The position numbers and the translations under genes are program-made. The notes under the pieces were generated by a model. It was not told the origin of the DNA. It was given only the letters and a program-made list of their open reading frames with translations, and made no database searches. A stretch of 64,000 bases of DNA from Streptomyces fodineus (GTDB taxonomy: Bacteria > Actinomycetota > Actinomycetes > Streptomycetales > Streptomycetaceae), in contig NZ_CP017248.1 of the NCBI RefSeq assembly GCF_001735805.1, positions 3,968,001 to 4,032,000 on the forward strand. Reading direction: 5' to 3'. Positions 32,633 through 41,975 of this stretch are shown piece after piece. Each line of letters begins with the position of its first letter. Within the stretch, counting starts at the first letter, position 1.

Positions 32633-33598
32633 GTGACCATGCCCACCACTGCACCCACAGCACTCGCTCTCGCTGACGTCACCGCGTCCGACAGCACGCT
32701 GCGCCGCTTCCTGCACGGGCTGCCCGGCGTCGACGCGGTCGGCCTGGAGGCGCGCGCCGCGTCTCTCGGCACCCGTTCCATCAAGACCACCGCGAAGGCG
32801 TACGCCATCGACCTCGCCATCTCGATGGTCGACCTGACGACGCTGGAAGGCGCGGACACCCCGGGCAAGGTCCGGGCGCTCGGCGCCAAGGCGGTCCACC
32901 CCGACCCCACGGACCGTACGACCCCCACGACGGCCGCGGTCTGCGTCTACCCCGACATGGTGGCCGCCGCCAAGGAGGCCGTCGCCGGTTCCGGCGTGAA
33001 GGTCGCCTCGGTCGCCACCGCGTTCCCGGCCGGCCGTGCCGCCCTCGACGTGAAGCTGGCCGACGTCCGGGACGCCGTCGCCGCGGGCGCCGACGAGATC
33101 GACATGGTCATCGACCGGGGCGCGTTCCTCGCGGGCAAGTACCTGAAGGTGTACGACGAGATCACCGCCGTGAAGGAGGCCTGCGGCGACAGCGCCCGCC
33201 TGAAGGTCATCTTCGAGACCGGTGAGCTGTCGACGTACGACAACATCCGCCGCGCCTCCTGGCTCGGGATGCTCGCCGGCGCCGACTTCATCAAGACCTC
33301 GACCGGCAAGGTCGCCGTCAACGCCACCCCCGCGAACACGCTCCTGATGCTGGAGGCCGTACGCGACTTCCGTGCGCAGACCGGCGTCCAGGTCGGCGTG
33401 AAGCCCGCCGGCGGCATCCGTACCTCCAAGGACGCCATCAAGTTCCTCGTCCTGGTCAACGAGACCGCCGGCGAGGACTGGCTGGACAACCACTGGTTCC
33501 GCTTCGGCGCCTCCTCGCTGCTGAACGACCTGCTGATGCAGCGTCAGAAGCTGGCCACCGGCCGCTACTCCGGCCCCGACTACGTGACGGTGGACTGA
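32633..33598 (+). CDS. deoC: Deoxyribose-phosphate aldolase
   Basis: 321 aa. It cleaves 2-deoxyribose-5-phosphate to glyceraldehyde-3-phosphate and acetaldehyde. Schiff-base Lys221 lies in ADFIKTSTGK; a second Lys is in VGVKPAGGIR; DEIDMVIDRGAFL supplies the acidic site residue. The GTG start coincides with the expected transcription start. The two aldehyde dehydrogenase genes follow at 5 bp and with an 8-bp overlap, so the acetaldehyde can be oxidised at once. Confidence 0.96.
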   Translation: MTMPTTAPTALALADVTASDSTLRRFLHGLPGVDAVGLEARAASLGTRSIKTTAKAYAIDLAISMVDLTTLEGADTPGKVRALGAKAVHPDPTDRTTPTTAAVCVYPDMVAAAKEAVAGSGVKVASVATAFPAGRAALDVKLADVRDAVAAGADEIDMVIDRGAFLAGKYLKVYDEITAVKEACGDSARLKVIFETGELSTYDNIRRASWLGMLAGADFIKTSTGKVAVNATPANTLLMLEAVRDFRAQTGVQVGVKPAGGIRTSKDAIKFLVLVNETAGEDWLDNHWFRFGASSLLNDLLMQRQKLATGRYSGPDYVTVD

Positions 33599-33603
33599 TC
33601 ACC

Positions 33604-35040
33604 ATGGCATCCGCATTCGAGTACGCGCCCGCTCCCGAGTCCCGCTCGGTCGTCGACATCGCCCCCTCCTACGGCCTGTTCATCGACGGCGAGTTCACGG
33701 ACGCGGCCGACGGCAAGGTCTTCAAGACGATCAGCCCCAGCACGGAAGAGGTGCTGTCGGAGGTCGCCCAGGCCGGTGCCGAGGACGTCGACCGTGCCGT
33801 CAAGGCCGCCCGCAAGGCCTTCGAGAAGTGGTCGGCGCTGCCCGGCTCCGAGCGCGCCAAGTACCTGTTCCGCATCGCCCGGATCATCCAGGAGCGCAGC
33901 CGTGAGCTGGCCGTCCTGGAGACGCTGGACAACGGCAAGCCGATCAAGGAGACGAGGGACGCCGACCTGCCCCTCGTGGCCGCGCACTTCTTCTACTACG
34001 CGGGCTGGGCCGACAAGCTCGACCACGCCGGCTTCGGCGCGGACCCGCGCCCGCTGGGCGTGGCCGGCCAGGTCATCCCCTGGAACTTCCCGCTGCTGAT
34101 GCTGGCGTGGAAGATCGCCCCGGCGCTGGCGACCGGCAACACGGTCGTCCTGAAGCCCGCCGAGACGACCCCGCTGTCCGCCCTGTTCTTCGCGGACATC
34201 TGCCGCCAGGCCGGCCTGCCCAGGGGCGTCGTCAACATCCTCCCGGGCTACGGCGACACGGGCGCCTCGCTCGTCGCGCACCCGGACGTCGACAAGGTCG
34301 CCTTCACGGGATCGACGGCCGTCGGCAAGGAGATCGCGCGGACCGTCGCCGGCACCCGCAAGAAGCTCACCCTGGAACTCGGCGGCAAGGGCGCCAACAT
34401 CGTCTTCGACGACGCCCCGATCGACCAGGCCGTCGAGGGCATCGTGACCGGCATCTTCTTCAACCAGGGCCAGGTCTGCTGCGCGGGCTCCCGCCTGCTC
34501 GTGCAGGAGTCGATCCAGGACGAGCTGCTGGACTCGCTCAAGCGCCGCCTGTCGACCCTCCGGCTCGGCGATCCGCTGGACAAGAACACCGACATCGGCG
34601 CGATCAACTCCGCCGAGCAGCTGGCCCGGATCACCGCGCTGACGGAGCAGGGCGAGGCGGAGGGCGCCGAGCGCTGGTCCCCGGCCTGCGAACTGCCCTC
34701 CTCCGGCTACTGGTTCGCCCCGACGCTGTTCACGAACGTCACCCAGGCGCACACCATCGCCCGCGACGAGATCTTCGGCCCGGTGCTGTCGGTCCTCACC
34801 TTCCGCACGCCGGACGAGGCGGTCGCCAAGGCGAACAACACGCAGTACGGCCTGTCGGCGGGCATCTGGACCGAGAAGGGCTCCCGCATCCTGGCCGTCG
34901 CGAACAAGCTGCGCGCCGGTGTCGTCTGGTCCAACACGTTCAACAAGTTCGACCCGACCTCGCCGTTCGGCGGCTACAAGGAGTCGGGCTTCGGCCGCGA
35001 GGGCGGCCGCCACGGCCTGGAGGCGTACCTCGATGTCTGA
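33604..35040 (+). CDS. Aldehyde dehydrogenase
   Basis: 478 aa, complete. The NAD pocket motif is PWNFPLLML, the general base Glu is in LELGGKG, and the nucleophile is Cys292 in GQVCCAGSR; the end reads GGYKESGFGREGG. Placed 5 bp after deoC, it most likely oxidises acetaldehyde from deoxyribose breakdown to acetate. Its stop overlaps the next gene by 8 bp (ATGTCTGA), indicating coupled translation with a shorter relative. Confidence 0.93.
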   Translation: MASAFEYAPAPESRSVVDIAPSYGLFIDGEFTDAADGKVFKTISPSTEEVLSEVAQAGAEDVDRAVKAARKAFEKWSALPGSERAKYLFRIARIIQERSRELAVLETLDNGKPIKETRDADLPLVAAHFFYYAGWADKLDHAGFGADPRPLGVAGQVIPWNFPLLMLAWKIAPALATGNTVVLKPAETTPLSALFFADICRQAGLPRGVVNILPGYGDTGASLVAHPDVDKVAFTGSTAVGKEIARTVAGTRKKLTLELGGKGANIVFDDAPIDQAVEGIVTGIFFNQGQVCCAGSRLLVQESIQDELLDSLKRRLSTLRLGDPLDKNTDIGAINSAEQLARITALTEQGEAEGAERWSPACELPSSGYWFAPTLFTNVTQAHTIARDEIFGPVLSVLTFRTPDEAVAKANNTQYGLSAGIWTEKGSRILAVANKLRAGVVWSNTFNKFDPTSPFGGYKESGFGREGGRHGLEAYLDV

Positions 35041-35929
35041 GAAGTCCGAAGCACGGCTCAGCGTGTTCAAGACCTACAAGCTGTACGTCGGCGGGAAGTT
35101 CCCGCGTTCCGAGAGCGGCCGGGTGTACGAGGTGACCGACTCGAAGGGCAAGTGGCTGGCCAACGCACCGCAGTCCTCCCGCAAGGACGCCCGTGACGCG
35201 GTGGTCGCCGCGCGCAAGGCGTTCGGCGGCTGGTCCGGCGCGACGGCGTACAACCGCGGCCAGGTCCTCTACCGCGTCGCGGAGATGCTGGAGGGCCGCA
35301 AGGACCAGTTCGTCCGCGAAGTGGCCGACGCCGAGGGCCTGTCGAAGTCGAAGGCCGCTGCGGTCGTGGACGCCACGATCGACCGCTGGGTCTGGTACGC
35401 CGGCTGGACCGACAAGATCACCCAGGTGATCGGCGGCGCCAACCCGGTGGCGGGTCCGTTCTTCAACCTGTCCTCGCCGGAGCCGACGGGTGTCGTCGCC
35501 GTACTGGCCCCGCAGGAGTCGTCGTTCCTGGGCCTGGTCTCGGTCGTGGCCCCGGTGATCGCCACCGGCAACACGGCGGTCGTGATCGCCTCCGAGAAGG
35601 CCCCGCTGCCGGCCCTCTCCCTCGGCGAGGTGCTGGCCACCTCCGATGTGCCGGGCGGCGTGGTCAACGTACTGTCCGGCCGCACGGCGGAGCTCGCGGC
35701 GCCGCTGGCCGCGCACCAGGACGTCAACGCGATCGACCTCGCGGGGGCGGACGAGGAGCTGGCGAAGGAGCTGGAGATCGCGGCGGCCGACAATCTGAAG
35801 CGGGTTCTCCGTCCACAGGCTGTGGATTACTCCGAGACGCCGGGCACCGACCGGATGACGGCGTTCCTGGAGACCAAGACGGTCTGGCACCCGACGGGTT
35901 CGCTGGGCGCGTCCGGCTCCTCTTACTGA
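35033..35929 (+). CDS. Truncated aldehyde dehydrogenase-like protein without catalytic Cys
   Basis: 298 aa. It aligns with the N-terminal cofactor-binding half of aldehyde dehydrogenases (TYKLYVGGKFPRSESGRVY, DARDAVVAARKAF, APQESSFLGL), but the protein contains no cysteine and ends before the nucleophile and the usual C-terminal half. The codon pattern is clean and the start overlaps the complete enzyme, so it is not a random relic. It is probably a non-catalytic partner or regulator of that enzyme. The same pair occurs, I believe, in other streptomycetes. Confidence 0.85.
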   Translation: MSEKSEARLSVFKTYKLYVGGKFPRSESGRVYEVTDSKGKWLANAPQSSRKDARDAVVAARKAFGGWSGATAYNRGQVLYRVAEMLEGRKDQFVREVADAEGLSKSKAAAVVDATIDRWVWYAGWTDKITQVIGGANPVAGPFFNLSSPEPTGVVAVLAPQESSFLGLVSVVAPVIATGNTAVVIASEKAPLPALSLGEVLATSDVPGGVVNVLSGRTAELAAPLAAHQDVNAIDLAGADEELAKELEIAAADNLKRVLRPQAVDYSETPGTDRMTAFLETKTVWHPTGSLGASGSSY

Positions 35930-35975
35930 GCCCGACCGAGCAGGGCACCCGCCGCCCCGAGCCGGTCCTCAGACC

Positions 35976-36017
35976 GAGAGCCGCGTCCTCCCTCCGTCCA
36001 GGGAGGACGCGGCTCTC
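35976..36017. terminator. Terminator of the deoC operon
   Basis: 18-bp stem from GAGAGCCGCGTCCTCCCT with its complement and a 6-nt loop, between converging stops. Confidence 0.9.
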
Positions 36018-36027
36018 TCGTCCCCGG

Positions 36028-36402
36028 TCAGTCCTCCGCCCCGGTCAGACTGCCCAGCGCACCCCCGACCCCTTTTTCGAGCGCGGGCATGGCGCCGAAC
36101 GCGCTCGCCCGGGCGATCGGACCGGTCAGGCCGCCGAGATCGCCGGAGTCCACCGGGTGGGCGAGAGGGGTGTACTGCAGAGCCTGGACGGGGACGGCGG
36201 CGTAGTCGGTCAGCCCCGGCACCTGGGCACCGGCCTGCGGGGCCATCGTCCCGAACGACGCGGGCCGCAGGGGCACGTCCGGAACGCGGGCGGCGTTCGC
36301 GGATGCCGTCGCCACGCCCGCACCCAGCGCCGCCGAAGCGGTCGCGAGGACGATCAGGGCGCGCCGCGCGGTGTGGTTGCGGGGGGACGCGTGTCGTGTC
36401 AT
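36028..36402 (-). CDS. Small secreted protein
   Basis: 124 aa from ATG 36402 with AGAAGGTGG upstream. Signal peptide (basic HTARR, core ALIVLATASAALGAGVA, cut near SANA). The mature part is Pro/Ala/Gly-rich with no cysteine and no recognised domain. It resembles the Ala/Pro-rich secreted protein at 42254 in style. Role unknown. Confidence 0.7.
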   Translation of the reverse strand: MTRHASPRNHTARRALIVLATASAALGAGVATASANAARVPDVPLRPASFGTMAPQAGAQVPGLTDYAAVPVQALQYTPLAHPVDSGDLGGLTGPIARASAFGAMPALEKGVGGALGSLTGAED

Positions 36403-36527
36403 GCGGGGCCACCTTCTGATACTCAGGGTGAAACTGTCGACACGAAGGGTAGTTGAGGCGGGAGTCACGCTCAAAAGCCGACCCGCGGGGTCGGCAGGCG
36501 GGCCGCCATGCGTCAAACTGGTGTTCC

Positions 36528-37163
36528 GTGAGCATTCATCCCCCGTCATCCGCCCGTGTGGTACTGCTGTGCGGCCCCTCGGGCTCGGGCAAGTCCCTCG
36601 TCGCCGCCCGCTCCGGGCTCCCCGTCCTGCGTCTGGACGACTTCTACAAGGAGGGTGACGACCCGACTCTGCCCCTGGTGCAGGGGAGTTCGGACATCGA
36701 CTGGGACCACCCCGGCTCCTGGGACGCGGACGTCGCGGTCGAGGCCATCACCCGGCTGTGCGCGACGGGTTCGGCGCCGGTGCCGGTGTACGACATCGCA
36801 CTGAGCGCCCGTACCGGCGAGGAGAGGCTGCACATCGGCCGTACCCCGCTGTTCATCGCGGAGGGCGTCTTCGCCGCGGAGATCGTCGAGCGCTGCCGGG
36901 AACTGGGCGTGCTCGCGGACGCGCTGTGCCTGAGCCGCGGGCCGGTCACCACCTTCCGCCGGCGGTTCCTGCGGGATCTGAAGGAGGGCCGCAAGTCGGT
37001 GCCGTTCCTGCTGCGCCGCGGCTGGCGGCTGATGCGCGCGGAACGCTCGATCGTCGCCCGCCAGGTGTCGCTGGGCGCGCATCCGTGCGACCGCGACGAG
37101 GCGCTGGGGCGGCTGGCGGCAGCGGCGGCGGGGCGGCAGACGCGCCGGCAGACGGTGGCGTAA
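36528..37163 (+). CDS. Uridine kinase-like P-loop protein
   Basis: 211 aa from GTG 36528. Walker A is GPSGSGKS, the substrate-binding LDDFYK follows, and DWDHPGSWD is typical of uridine/phosphoribulokinase-like kinases. A basic lid region (FRRRFLRDLKEGRK) follows. It likely phosphorylates uridine or cytidine, the anabolic arm of salvage. It lacks the CTACGCGCGTAG operator found at the catabolic genes. Start and 5' region overlap no other gene. Confidence 0.85.
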   Translation: MSIHPPSSARVVLLCGPSGSGKSLVAARSGLPVLRLDDFYKEGDDPTLPLVQGSSDIDWDHPGSWDADVAVEAITRLCATGSAPVPVYDIALSARTGEERLHIGRTPLFIAEGVFAAEIVERCRELGVLADALCLSRGPVTTFRRRFLRDLKEGRKSVPFLLRRGWRLMRAERSIVARQVSLGAHPCDRDEALGRLAAAAAGRQTRRQTVA

Positions 37164-37230
37164 GGGCCGGCGCAGAGGTCGGCCCAGGGGGTCGGCCCAG
37201 GGGTCGTACGTGCGCGTACGCGCATGCGAA

Positions 37231-37271
37231 AAGCGGGACTGGACAGGCCCCCCGGCCCTCCAGTCCCGCTT
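37231..37271 (+). terminator. Terminator of the uridine kinase-like gene
   Basis: 13-bp stem AAGCGGGACTGGA / TCCAGTCCCGCTT, followed by CTTCC. Confidence 0.8.
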
Positions 37272-37382
37272 CTTCCGCTCCCCCGTGTTCCCTCCCCGCC
37301 CCCCCCCGTGGATCCCCACCCCCGGTGGGCCCCCGTTTTCCCCCGTGTCCCCCGCGGGTCACCCCCCAGTGACCCCGGACCT

Positions 37383-38123
37383 TCAGGCGACCAGCTCGCC
37401 GAAGGCGTCCTCCTCGTCACGGCCGAAGCTGAGGACCTCGTCCTCGCGCAGCCGGCGGAGCGACCGCCAGATGCTGGACTTCACCGTGCCGACACTGATG
37501 TCGAGGATCTCCGCGATCTCCGGGTCCGTGCGGCCCTCGTAGTAGCGCAGGACCAGCATGGTGCGCTGGAGCTCGGGCAGCCGGGCCAGCGCCTGCCACA
37601 GGACCGCGCGCAGCTCGGTGCCGCGCATCGCGTCCGTGTCGGAGGGCGTCTCCGGCAGTTCCTCGGTCGGGTACTCGTTGAGCTTGCGGCGCCGCCAGGC
37701 GCTGATGTGCAGGTTGGTCATGGTGCGGCGGAGGTATCCGCCGACCGCGGCCTTGTCGCTGATCCGGTCCCACGCCTTGTACGTCGAGAACAGCGCGCTC
37801 TGCAGCAGGTCCTCGGCCTCGAAGCGGTCGCCGGTCAGGTGGTAGGCGGTGGCGTACAGGGAGGCGCGGCGCTCCTGGACGTAGGCGGTGAACTCCGCCT
37901 CCGTCAGGGAACGGCGCTGCTCCCCCGAGTCCTCCCTGTACGCGGATCCCCCGTGCGTCTCCCCCGTGTGCGCGTCAACCACCGTCATGTACGCGGTGTG
38001 CTGACGCCCGGTGCCGCGAGCGCACCCCCGCCCGCTCACGGCACCGGACTTCTCGGAACCCCGGTGCACGTCGTGCAGACGCGTGATTACGGCGCTGGTG
38101 CTGATGCTGTGCAGCGTGTTCAT
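37383..38123 (-). CDS. sigQ: ECF sigma factor SigQ
   Basis: 246 aa from ATG 38123 with GGGGAG 6-7 nt upstream. Region 2 (ATAYHLTGDRFEAEDLLQSAL, YLRRTMTNLHISAWRRRK) and region 4 (LARLPELQRTMLVLRYYEGRT, VGTVKSSIWRSLRRLRE) are complete. About 70 extra N-terminal residues precede region 2. SigQ is encoded divergently from AfsQ1/AfsQ2 and in S. coelicolor is an AfsQ1 target affecting antibiotic output. An AfsQ1 box lies between the genes. Confidence 0.95.
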   Translation of the reverse strand: MNTLHSISTSAVITRLHDVHRGSEKSGAVSGRGCARGTGRQHTAYMTVVDAHTGETHGGSAYREDSGEQRRSLTEAEFTAYVQERRASLYATAYHLTGDRFEAEDLLQSALFSTYKAWDRISDKAAVGGYLRRTMTNLHISAWRRRKLNEYPTEELPETPSDTDAMRGTELRAVLWQALARLPELQRTMLVLRYYEGRTDPEIAEILDISVGTVKSSIWRSLRRLREDEVLSFGRDEEDAFGELVA

Positions 38124-38239
38124 CTCGCGCTCCCCGTGGTGGACTTCCGGTGGTTCGGTCTTGCCGGGCCGGCTGGTCCGGCCGCCCTGCCCGTGCCCAA
38201 AAGACTGCCGGGGGCACTTCATGGACGTGTCCGTCGACT

Positions 38240-38255
38240 GTCACAGACCTGTCAC
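38240..38255. promoter_or_regulatory. AfsQ1 box between sigQ and afsQ1
   Basis: GTCAC-AGACCT-GTCAC fits the AfsQ1 consensus GTnAC-n6-GTnAC exactly; a third GTCAC lies at 38275. Expected to control sigQ and possibly afsQ1 itself. Confidence 0.8.
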
Positions 38256-38362
38256 AGGGGTCCGGCCCGGCGTCGTCACAGGAAGTGCACAGATGGTGGC
38301 GGTAGGGAAGGCCCGGTGTCGGCGGGTCGTACGACAGCCCGTCCATGGGCCAGAATGAGCCC

Positions 38363-39040
38363 GTGCCTTCCCTGTTGCTGATCGAGGACGACGACGCCAT
38401 CCGCACGGCCCTGGAGCTCTCCCTGACGCGCCAGGGACACCGGGTGGCGACCGCTGCCAGCGGTGAGGATGGTCTGAAGCTGCTGCGCGAGCAGCGGCCC
38501 GACCTGATCGTGCTGGATGTGATGCTGCCCGGCATCGACGGCTTCGAGGTGTGCCGTCGTATCCGGCGCACCGACCAGCTGCCGATCATCCTGCTGACCG
38601 CGCGCAGTGACGACATCGACGTCGTGGTCGGACTGGAGTCCGGCGCCGACGACTATGTCGTCAAGCCCGTCCAGGGCCGGGTGCTGGACGCCCGGATCCG
38701 GGCCGTGCTGCGCCGCGGGGAGCGTGAGTCCAGCGATTCGGCGACCTTCGGCGGTCTCGTCATCGACCGCTCGGCGATGACCGTGACGAAGAACGGCGAG
38801 GATCTGCAGCTGACCCCGACCGAGCTCAGGCTGCTGCTGGAGCTGAGCCGGCGGCCCGGTCAGGCGCTGTCCCGGCAGCAGCTGCTGCGGCTGGTGTGGG
38901 AGCACGACTATCTCGGTGACTCGCGGCTCGTGGACGCCTGTGTGCAGCGGCTGCGCGCCAAGGTGGAGGACGTGCCCTCGTCGCCGACCCTGATCCGCAC
39001 CGTCCGTGGTGTCGGCTACCGCCTGGACACGCCTCAGTGA
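38363..39040 (+). CDS. afsQ1: Response regulator AfsQ1
   Basis: 225 aa from GTG 38363, the length of S. coelicolor AfsQ1. Receiver domain with the acidic pocket EDDD, phospho-acceptor Asp52 in IVLDVMLPG, and Lys in VVKPV; the OmpR-type winged helix ends in VRGVGYRLD. Activates antibiotic and nutrient genes, notably under glutamate-rich conditions. Overlaps afsQ2 by 4 bp. Confidence 0.97.
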   Translation: MPSLLLIEDDDAIRTALELSLTRQGHRVATAASGEDGLKLLREQRPDLIVLDVMLPGIDGFEVCRRIRRTDQLPIILLTARSDDIDVVVGLESGADDYVVKPVQGRVLDARIRAVLRRGERESSDSATFGGLVIDRSAMTVTKNGEDLQLTPTELRLLLELSRRPGQALSRQQLLRLVWEHDYLGDSRLVDACVQRLRAKVEDVPSSPTLIRTVRGVGYRLDTPQ

Positions 39041-40641
39041 CCGACAAGCAAGGGGGGCTGCGCGGCTGGGCCGCGGGGCGCAAGGGAAATCTGTCGCGGC
39101 TCAGGTTCACCAGCCTCAGGCTGCGTCTGGTCGTCGTCTTCGGGCTGGTGGCCCTCACGGCCGCCGTCTCGGCGTCCGGCATCGCCTACTGGCTGAACCG
39201 GGAAGCGGTGCTCACCCGTGCCCAGGACGCGGTGCTGCGCGACTTCCGGCAGGAGATGCAGAACCGCGCCGGCGCGCTGCCGGAGCACCCCACACAGGAC
39301 CAGCTCCAGCGCGCGGCGGGCCAGATGGCGGCGAGCAGCCAGCACTTCAGCGTGCTGCTGGTGGCCCAGGACACGGCCGGCAAGCCGGTCTACGGCAACT
39401 CGGGCGGCATCAACGGCTTCTCGCTGGAGGACGTGCCCAAGTCGCTGCGCGCGGCCGTCGACAAGCAGCAGAAGGTGACCGACACCAACAAGGAGCCGTA
39501 CCACCTGTACTGGCAGCGGGTCGTGGCACACGGCACGCCGTATCTGGTGGCCGGTACGAGGGTGATCGGCGGGGGTCCGACCGGCTACATGGCCAAGTCC
39601 CTGGAGCCGGAGGCCAAGGACCTCAACTCGCTGGCCTGGTCGCTGGGTATCGCCACCGGGCTCGCGCTGATCGGCGCCGCACTGCTCGCGCAGGCCGCCG
39701 CCACGACCGTGCTGAAGCCGGTGCACCGGCTGGGGGTCGCCGCGGCGCGGCTGGGCGAGGGCAAGCTGGACACCCGGCTGCGGGTGTCGGGCACGGACGA
39801 ACTCGCCGATCTGTCCCGGACGTTCAACAACGCGGCCGAGGCGCTGGAGCAGCGGGTCGCGGAGATGGCCGCGCGGGACGAGGCCTCGCGTCGCTTCGTC
39901 GCCGACATGAGCCATGAGCTGCGCACACCGCTGACCGCGATCACCGCGGTGACGGAGGTGCTGGAGGAGGAGCTGGAGTCGGAGGCCGGCGGCATCGACC
40001 CGATGATCGAACCGGCGGTCCGGCTCGTGGTCAGCGAGACGCGCCGGCTGAACGACCTGGTCGAGAACCTGATGGAGGTCACCCGCTTCGACGCGGGCAC
40101 CGCCCGGCTGGTCCTGGACGACGTCGACGTCGCCGACCAGATCACCGCCTGCATCGACGCCCGTGCCTGGCTGGACGCGGTCGAGCTCGACGTCGAGCGC
40201 GGCCTCCACGCCCGCCTCGATCCGCGCCGCCTGGACGTCATCCTCGCCAACCTCATCGGCAACGCGCTCAAGCACGGCGGCTCGCCGGTACGGGTGTCGG
40301 TGCGGGCGGCGGACGACTCGGTGGTGATCCAGGTCCGCGACCACGGGCCCGGCATCCCCGAGGACGTCCTGCCGCACGTCTTCGACCGCTTCTACAAGGC
40401 GAGCGCCTCCCGGCCGCGCTCCGAGGGCAGCGGTCTGGGTCTGTCCATCGCCATGGAGAACGCCCACATCCACGGCGGCGAGATCACCGCCGCCAACTCG
40501 CCCGAGGGCGGCGCGGTGTTCACGCTGCGGCTGCCGCGGGACGCCTCCCGGCTGACGGAGGAGACGGACGAGGGCGGGAAGACCGACGGCGACAATGCAG
40601 AAAACCCCGGAAGCCCGGGAAGTTCAGGAAAGGAGGGGTGA
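39037..40641 (+). CDS. afsQ2: Sensor histidine kinase AfsQ2
   Basis: 534 aa. TM1 (about residues 31-52), an extracellular sensor of about 135 residues, TM2 (about 199-225), HAMP, then dimerisation helix with His293 in MSHELRTPLTAI and an ATPase domain with N-box NLIGNALKHGG, G1 DHGPGIPE and G2 GSGLGLSIA. It phosphorylates AfsQ1. Stop and next start share TGATG, coupling it to the lipoprotein gene. Confidence 0.96.
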   Translation: MTDKQGGLRGWAAGRKGNLSRLRFTSLRLRLVVVFGLVALTAAVSASGIAYWLNREAVLTRAQDAVLRDFRQEMQNRAGALPEHPTQDQLQRAAGQMAASSQHFSVLLVAQDTAGKPVYGNSGGINGFSLEDVPKSLRAAVDKQQKVTDTNKEPYHLYWQRVVAHGTPYLVAGTRVIGGGPTGYMAKSLEPEAKDLNSLAWSLGIATGLALIGAALLAQAAATTVLKPVHRLGVAAARLGEGKLDTRLRVSGTDELADLSRTFNNAAEALEQRVAEMAARDEASRRFVADMSHELRTPLTAITAVTEVLEEELESEAGGIDPMIEPAVRLVVSETRRLNDLVENLMEVTRFDAGTARLVLDDVDVADQITACIDARAWLDAVELDVERGLHARLDPRRLDVILANLIGNALKHGGSPVRVSVRAADDSVVIQVRDHGPGIPEDVLPHVFDRFYKASASRPRSEGSGLGLSIAMENAHIHGGEITAANSPEGGAVFTLRLPRDASRLTEETDEGGKTDGDNAENPGSPGSSGKEG

Positions 40642-41258
40642 TGACCGTACGACGCCTGACCGTAGGGCGCCTGCTGGCGCTGCCCCTCCTGGGCCTGCTG
40701 CTCGGCGGCTGCGGCATCCGGGCCACGCAGGTGCCGACCGACTTCGGGGCGGCGCCCTCCCGGGTGCCGTGCTCGCTGGCCGGCCCGAACCAGGCCACGC
40801 AGTCCGCGCAGGGCGTGCCCGTGCAGGTCTTCCTGCTGTGCGGGGCGTCCCTGGTGACCGTCGACCGGACGGTGGGCGTCCCGCCGGGCACCCCGGACGC
40901 ACGGCGCCGGGTGATCGTGGCGCAGGGTCTCCTGGACCAGCTCGCCGCGTCGCCCTCGGCCGCGGAGCGCTCCGCGGGCTATACGACGTACGTGCCGGGC
41001 GGCCTCACCGTGAGCGGGCCCGGCCGGCGGGACCCGGAGGACACGCTCCACCTGAGCACGGCCCCGTCCCGGCTCACCTCCTACGCCCTCGCCCAGCTGG
41101 TGTGCACCCTCTCCGACTCCGCGGCGACGGAGGGCGACGGCTCGGTCATCCTGGGCGGCCCCGACACGGGCCCCCTCCAGCGCTACGCATGCACCGCCGA
41201 CGTCCGCGAGCGCCCGGGGAACGTCGAGCCGCCGTCCAGTGAGGTCGCGCGGAGATAG
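40641..41258 (+). CDS. Lipoprotein in the afsQ operon
   Basis: 205 aa from ATG 40641, with AAGGAGGGG upstream and overlapping the afsQ2 stop. Lipobox LLLGGC. The mature part resembles the GerMN-like lipoproteins encoded with sensor kinases, which may modulate signal detection outside the cell. It corresponds in position to S. coelicolor SCO4905. Confidence 0.85.
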   Translation: MTVRRLTVGRLLALPLLGLLLGGCGIRATQVPTDFGAAPSRVPCSLAGPNQATQSAQGVPVQVFLLCGASLVTVDRTVGVPPGTPDARRRVIVAQGLLDQLAASPSAAERSAGYTTYVPGGLTVSGPGRRDPEDTLHLSTAPSRLTSYALAQLVCTLSDSAATEGDGSVILGGPDTGPLQRYACTADVRERPGNVEPPSSEVARR

Positions 41259-41334
41259 CGGACGACAGCACAGGGTGCCCAAGAAGCACAGGCTCCCCGG
41301 AACCGTTCGGGGCCGGCGCCGCGTCTAGGGTGGC

Positions 41335-41895
41335 GTGCAGCGTCAAGGCTCCATCGGCGGCGACAGCGCCGCAATCCGCGTCCGGGTGACAGGGGGTGTC
41401 CTCCTCGTCGCCCACCTGGCCCTCGTCGCCTGGCTGATGCTGCGGCCCCTGGACGTGCCCTGGGTGACACCCGCCAACCTGCACCCCCTGGCCGGCATCC
41501 GTGCCGACCTGGCGCTGGGCTGGCCGCAGGCCGCCAGACGCATCGGCGAGGGCCTGGCCCTGCTCGCCCCGCTGGGCGTGCTGCTGCCGATGGCGCACGG
41601 CAGGCTCGGCGTCTCCCCGCTCGGCTCCCTGGTCCGTACGACCGCCGCGGGCGCCCTGATCTCCCTCGGCATCGCCCTGCTGCAGACCGGCGTACCCGGC
41701 CGGGTGGTGGACGTCGACTCGCTGCTGCTGAACACCGCCGGGGTGATCCTGGCCCACCTGTGCGTCGTTCCCGCGGGCCGCGCACGGCTGCGGCGGCAGT
41801 CGCGCGAGCACGCCGGGGAGCGGCCCGTCACCGTCCAGGAGGAGCTGTCTCAGGGGCGCACCCCGACGATTCCCAGGGTCGGAATGGCTCCGTAG
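41335..41895 (+). CDS. VanZ-like membrane protein
   Basis: 186 aa from GTG 41335. Four hydrophobic segments and the pattern ARRIGEGLALLAPLGVLLP, LLQTGVPGRVVDVDSLLLNTAG fit the VanZ family. A basic cytoplasmic tail follows. Such proteins sit near envelope-stress or glycopeptide genes, but biochemistry is unclear. A TAGGGT lies just before the GTG, so the mRNA may have little or no leader. Confidence 0.82.
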   Translation: MQRQGSIGGDSAAIRVRVTGGVLLVAHLALVAWLMLRPLDVPWVTPANLHPLAGIRADLALGWPQAARRIGEGLALLAPLGVLLPMAHGRLGVSPLGSLVRTTAAGALISLGIALLQTGVPGRVVDVDSLLLNTAGVILAHLCVVPAGRARLRRQSREHAGERPVTVQEELSQGRTPTIPRVGMAP

Positions 41896-41975
41896 AGTGA
41901 CGCTTCGCCCGCTTCGTCTCCGTATCGTCGAAGGCAGCTGAAGGACAGCGAAGCGACGACCACGGAGGAGCCGTC

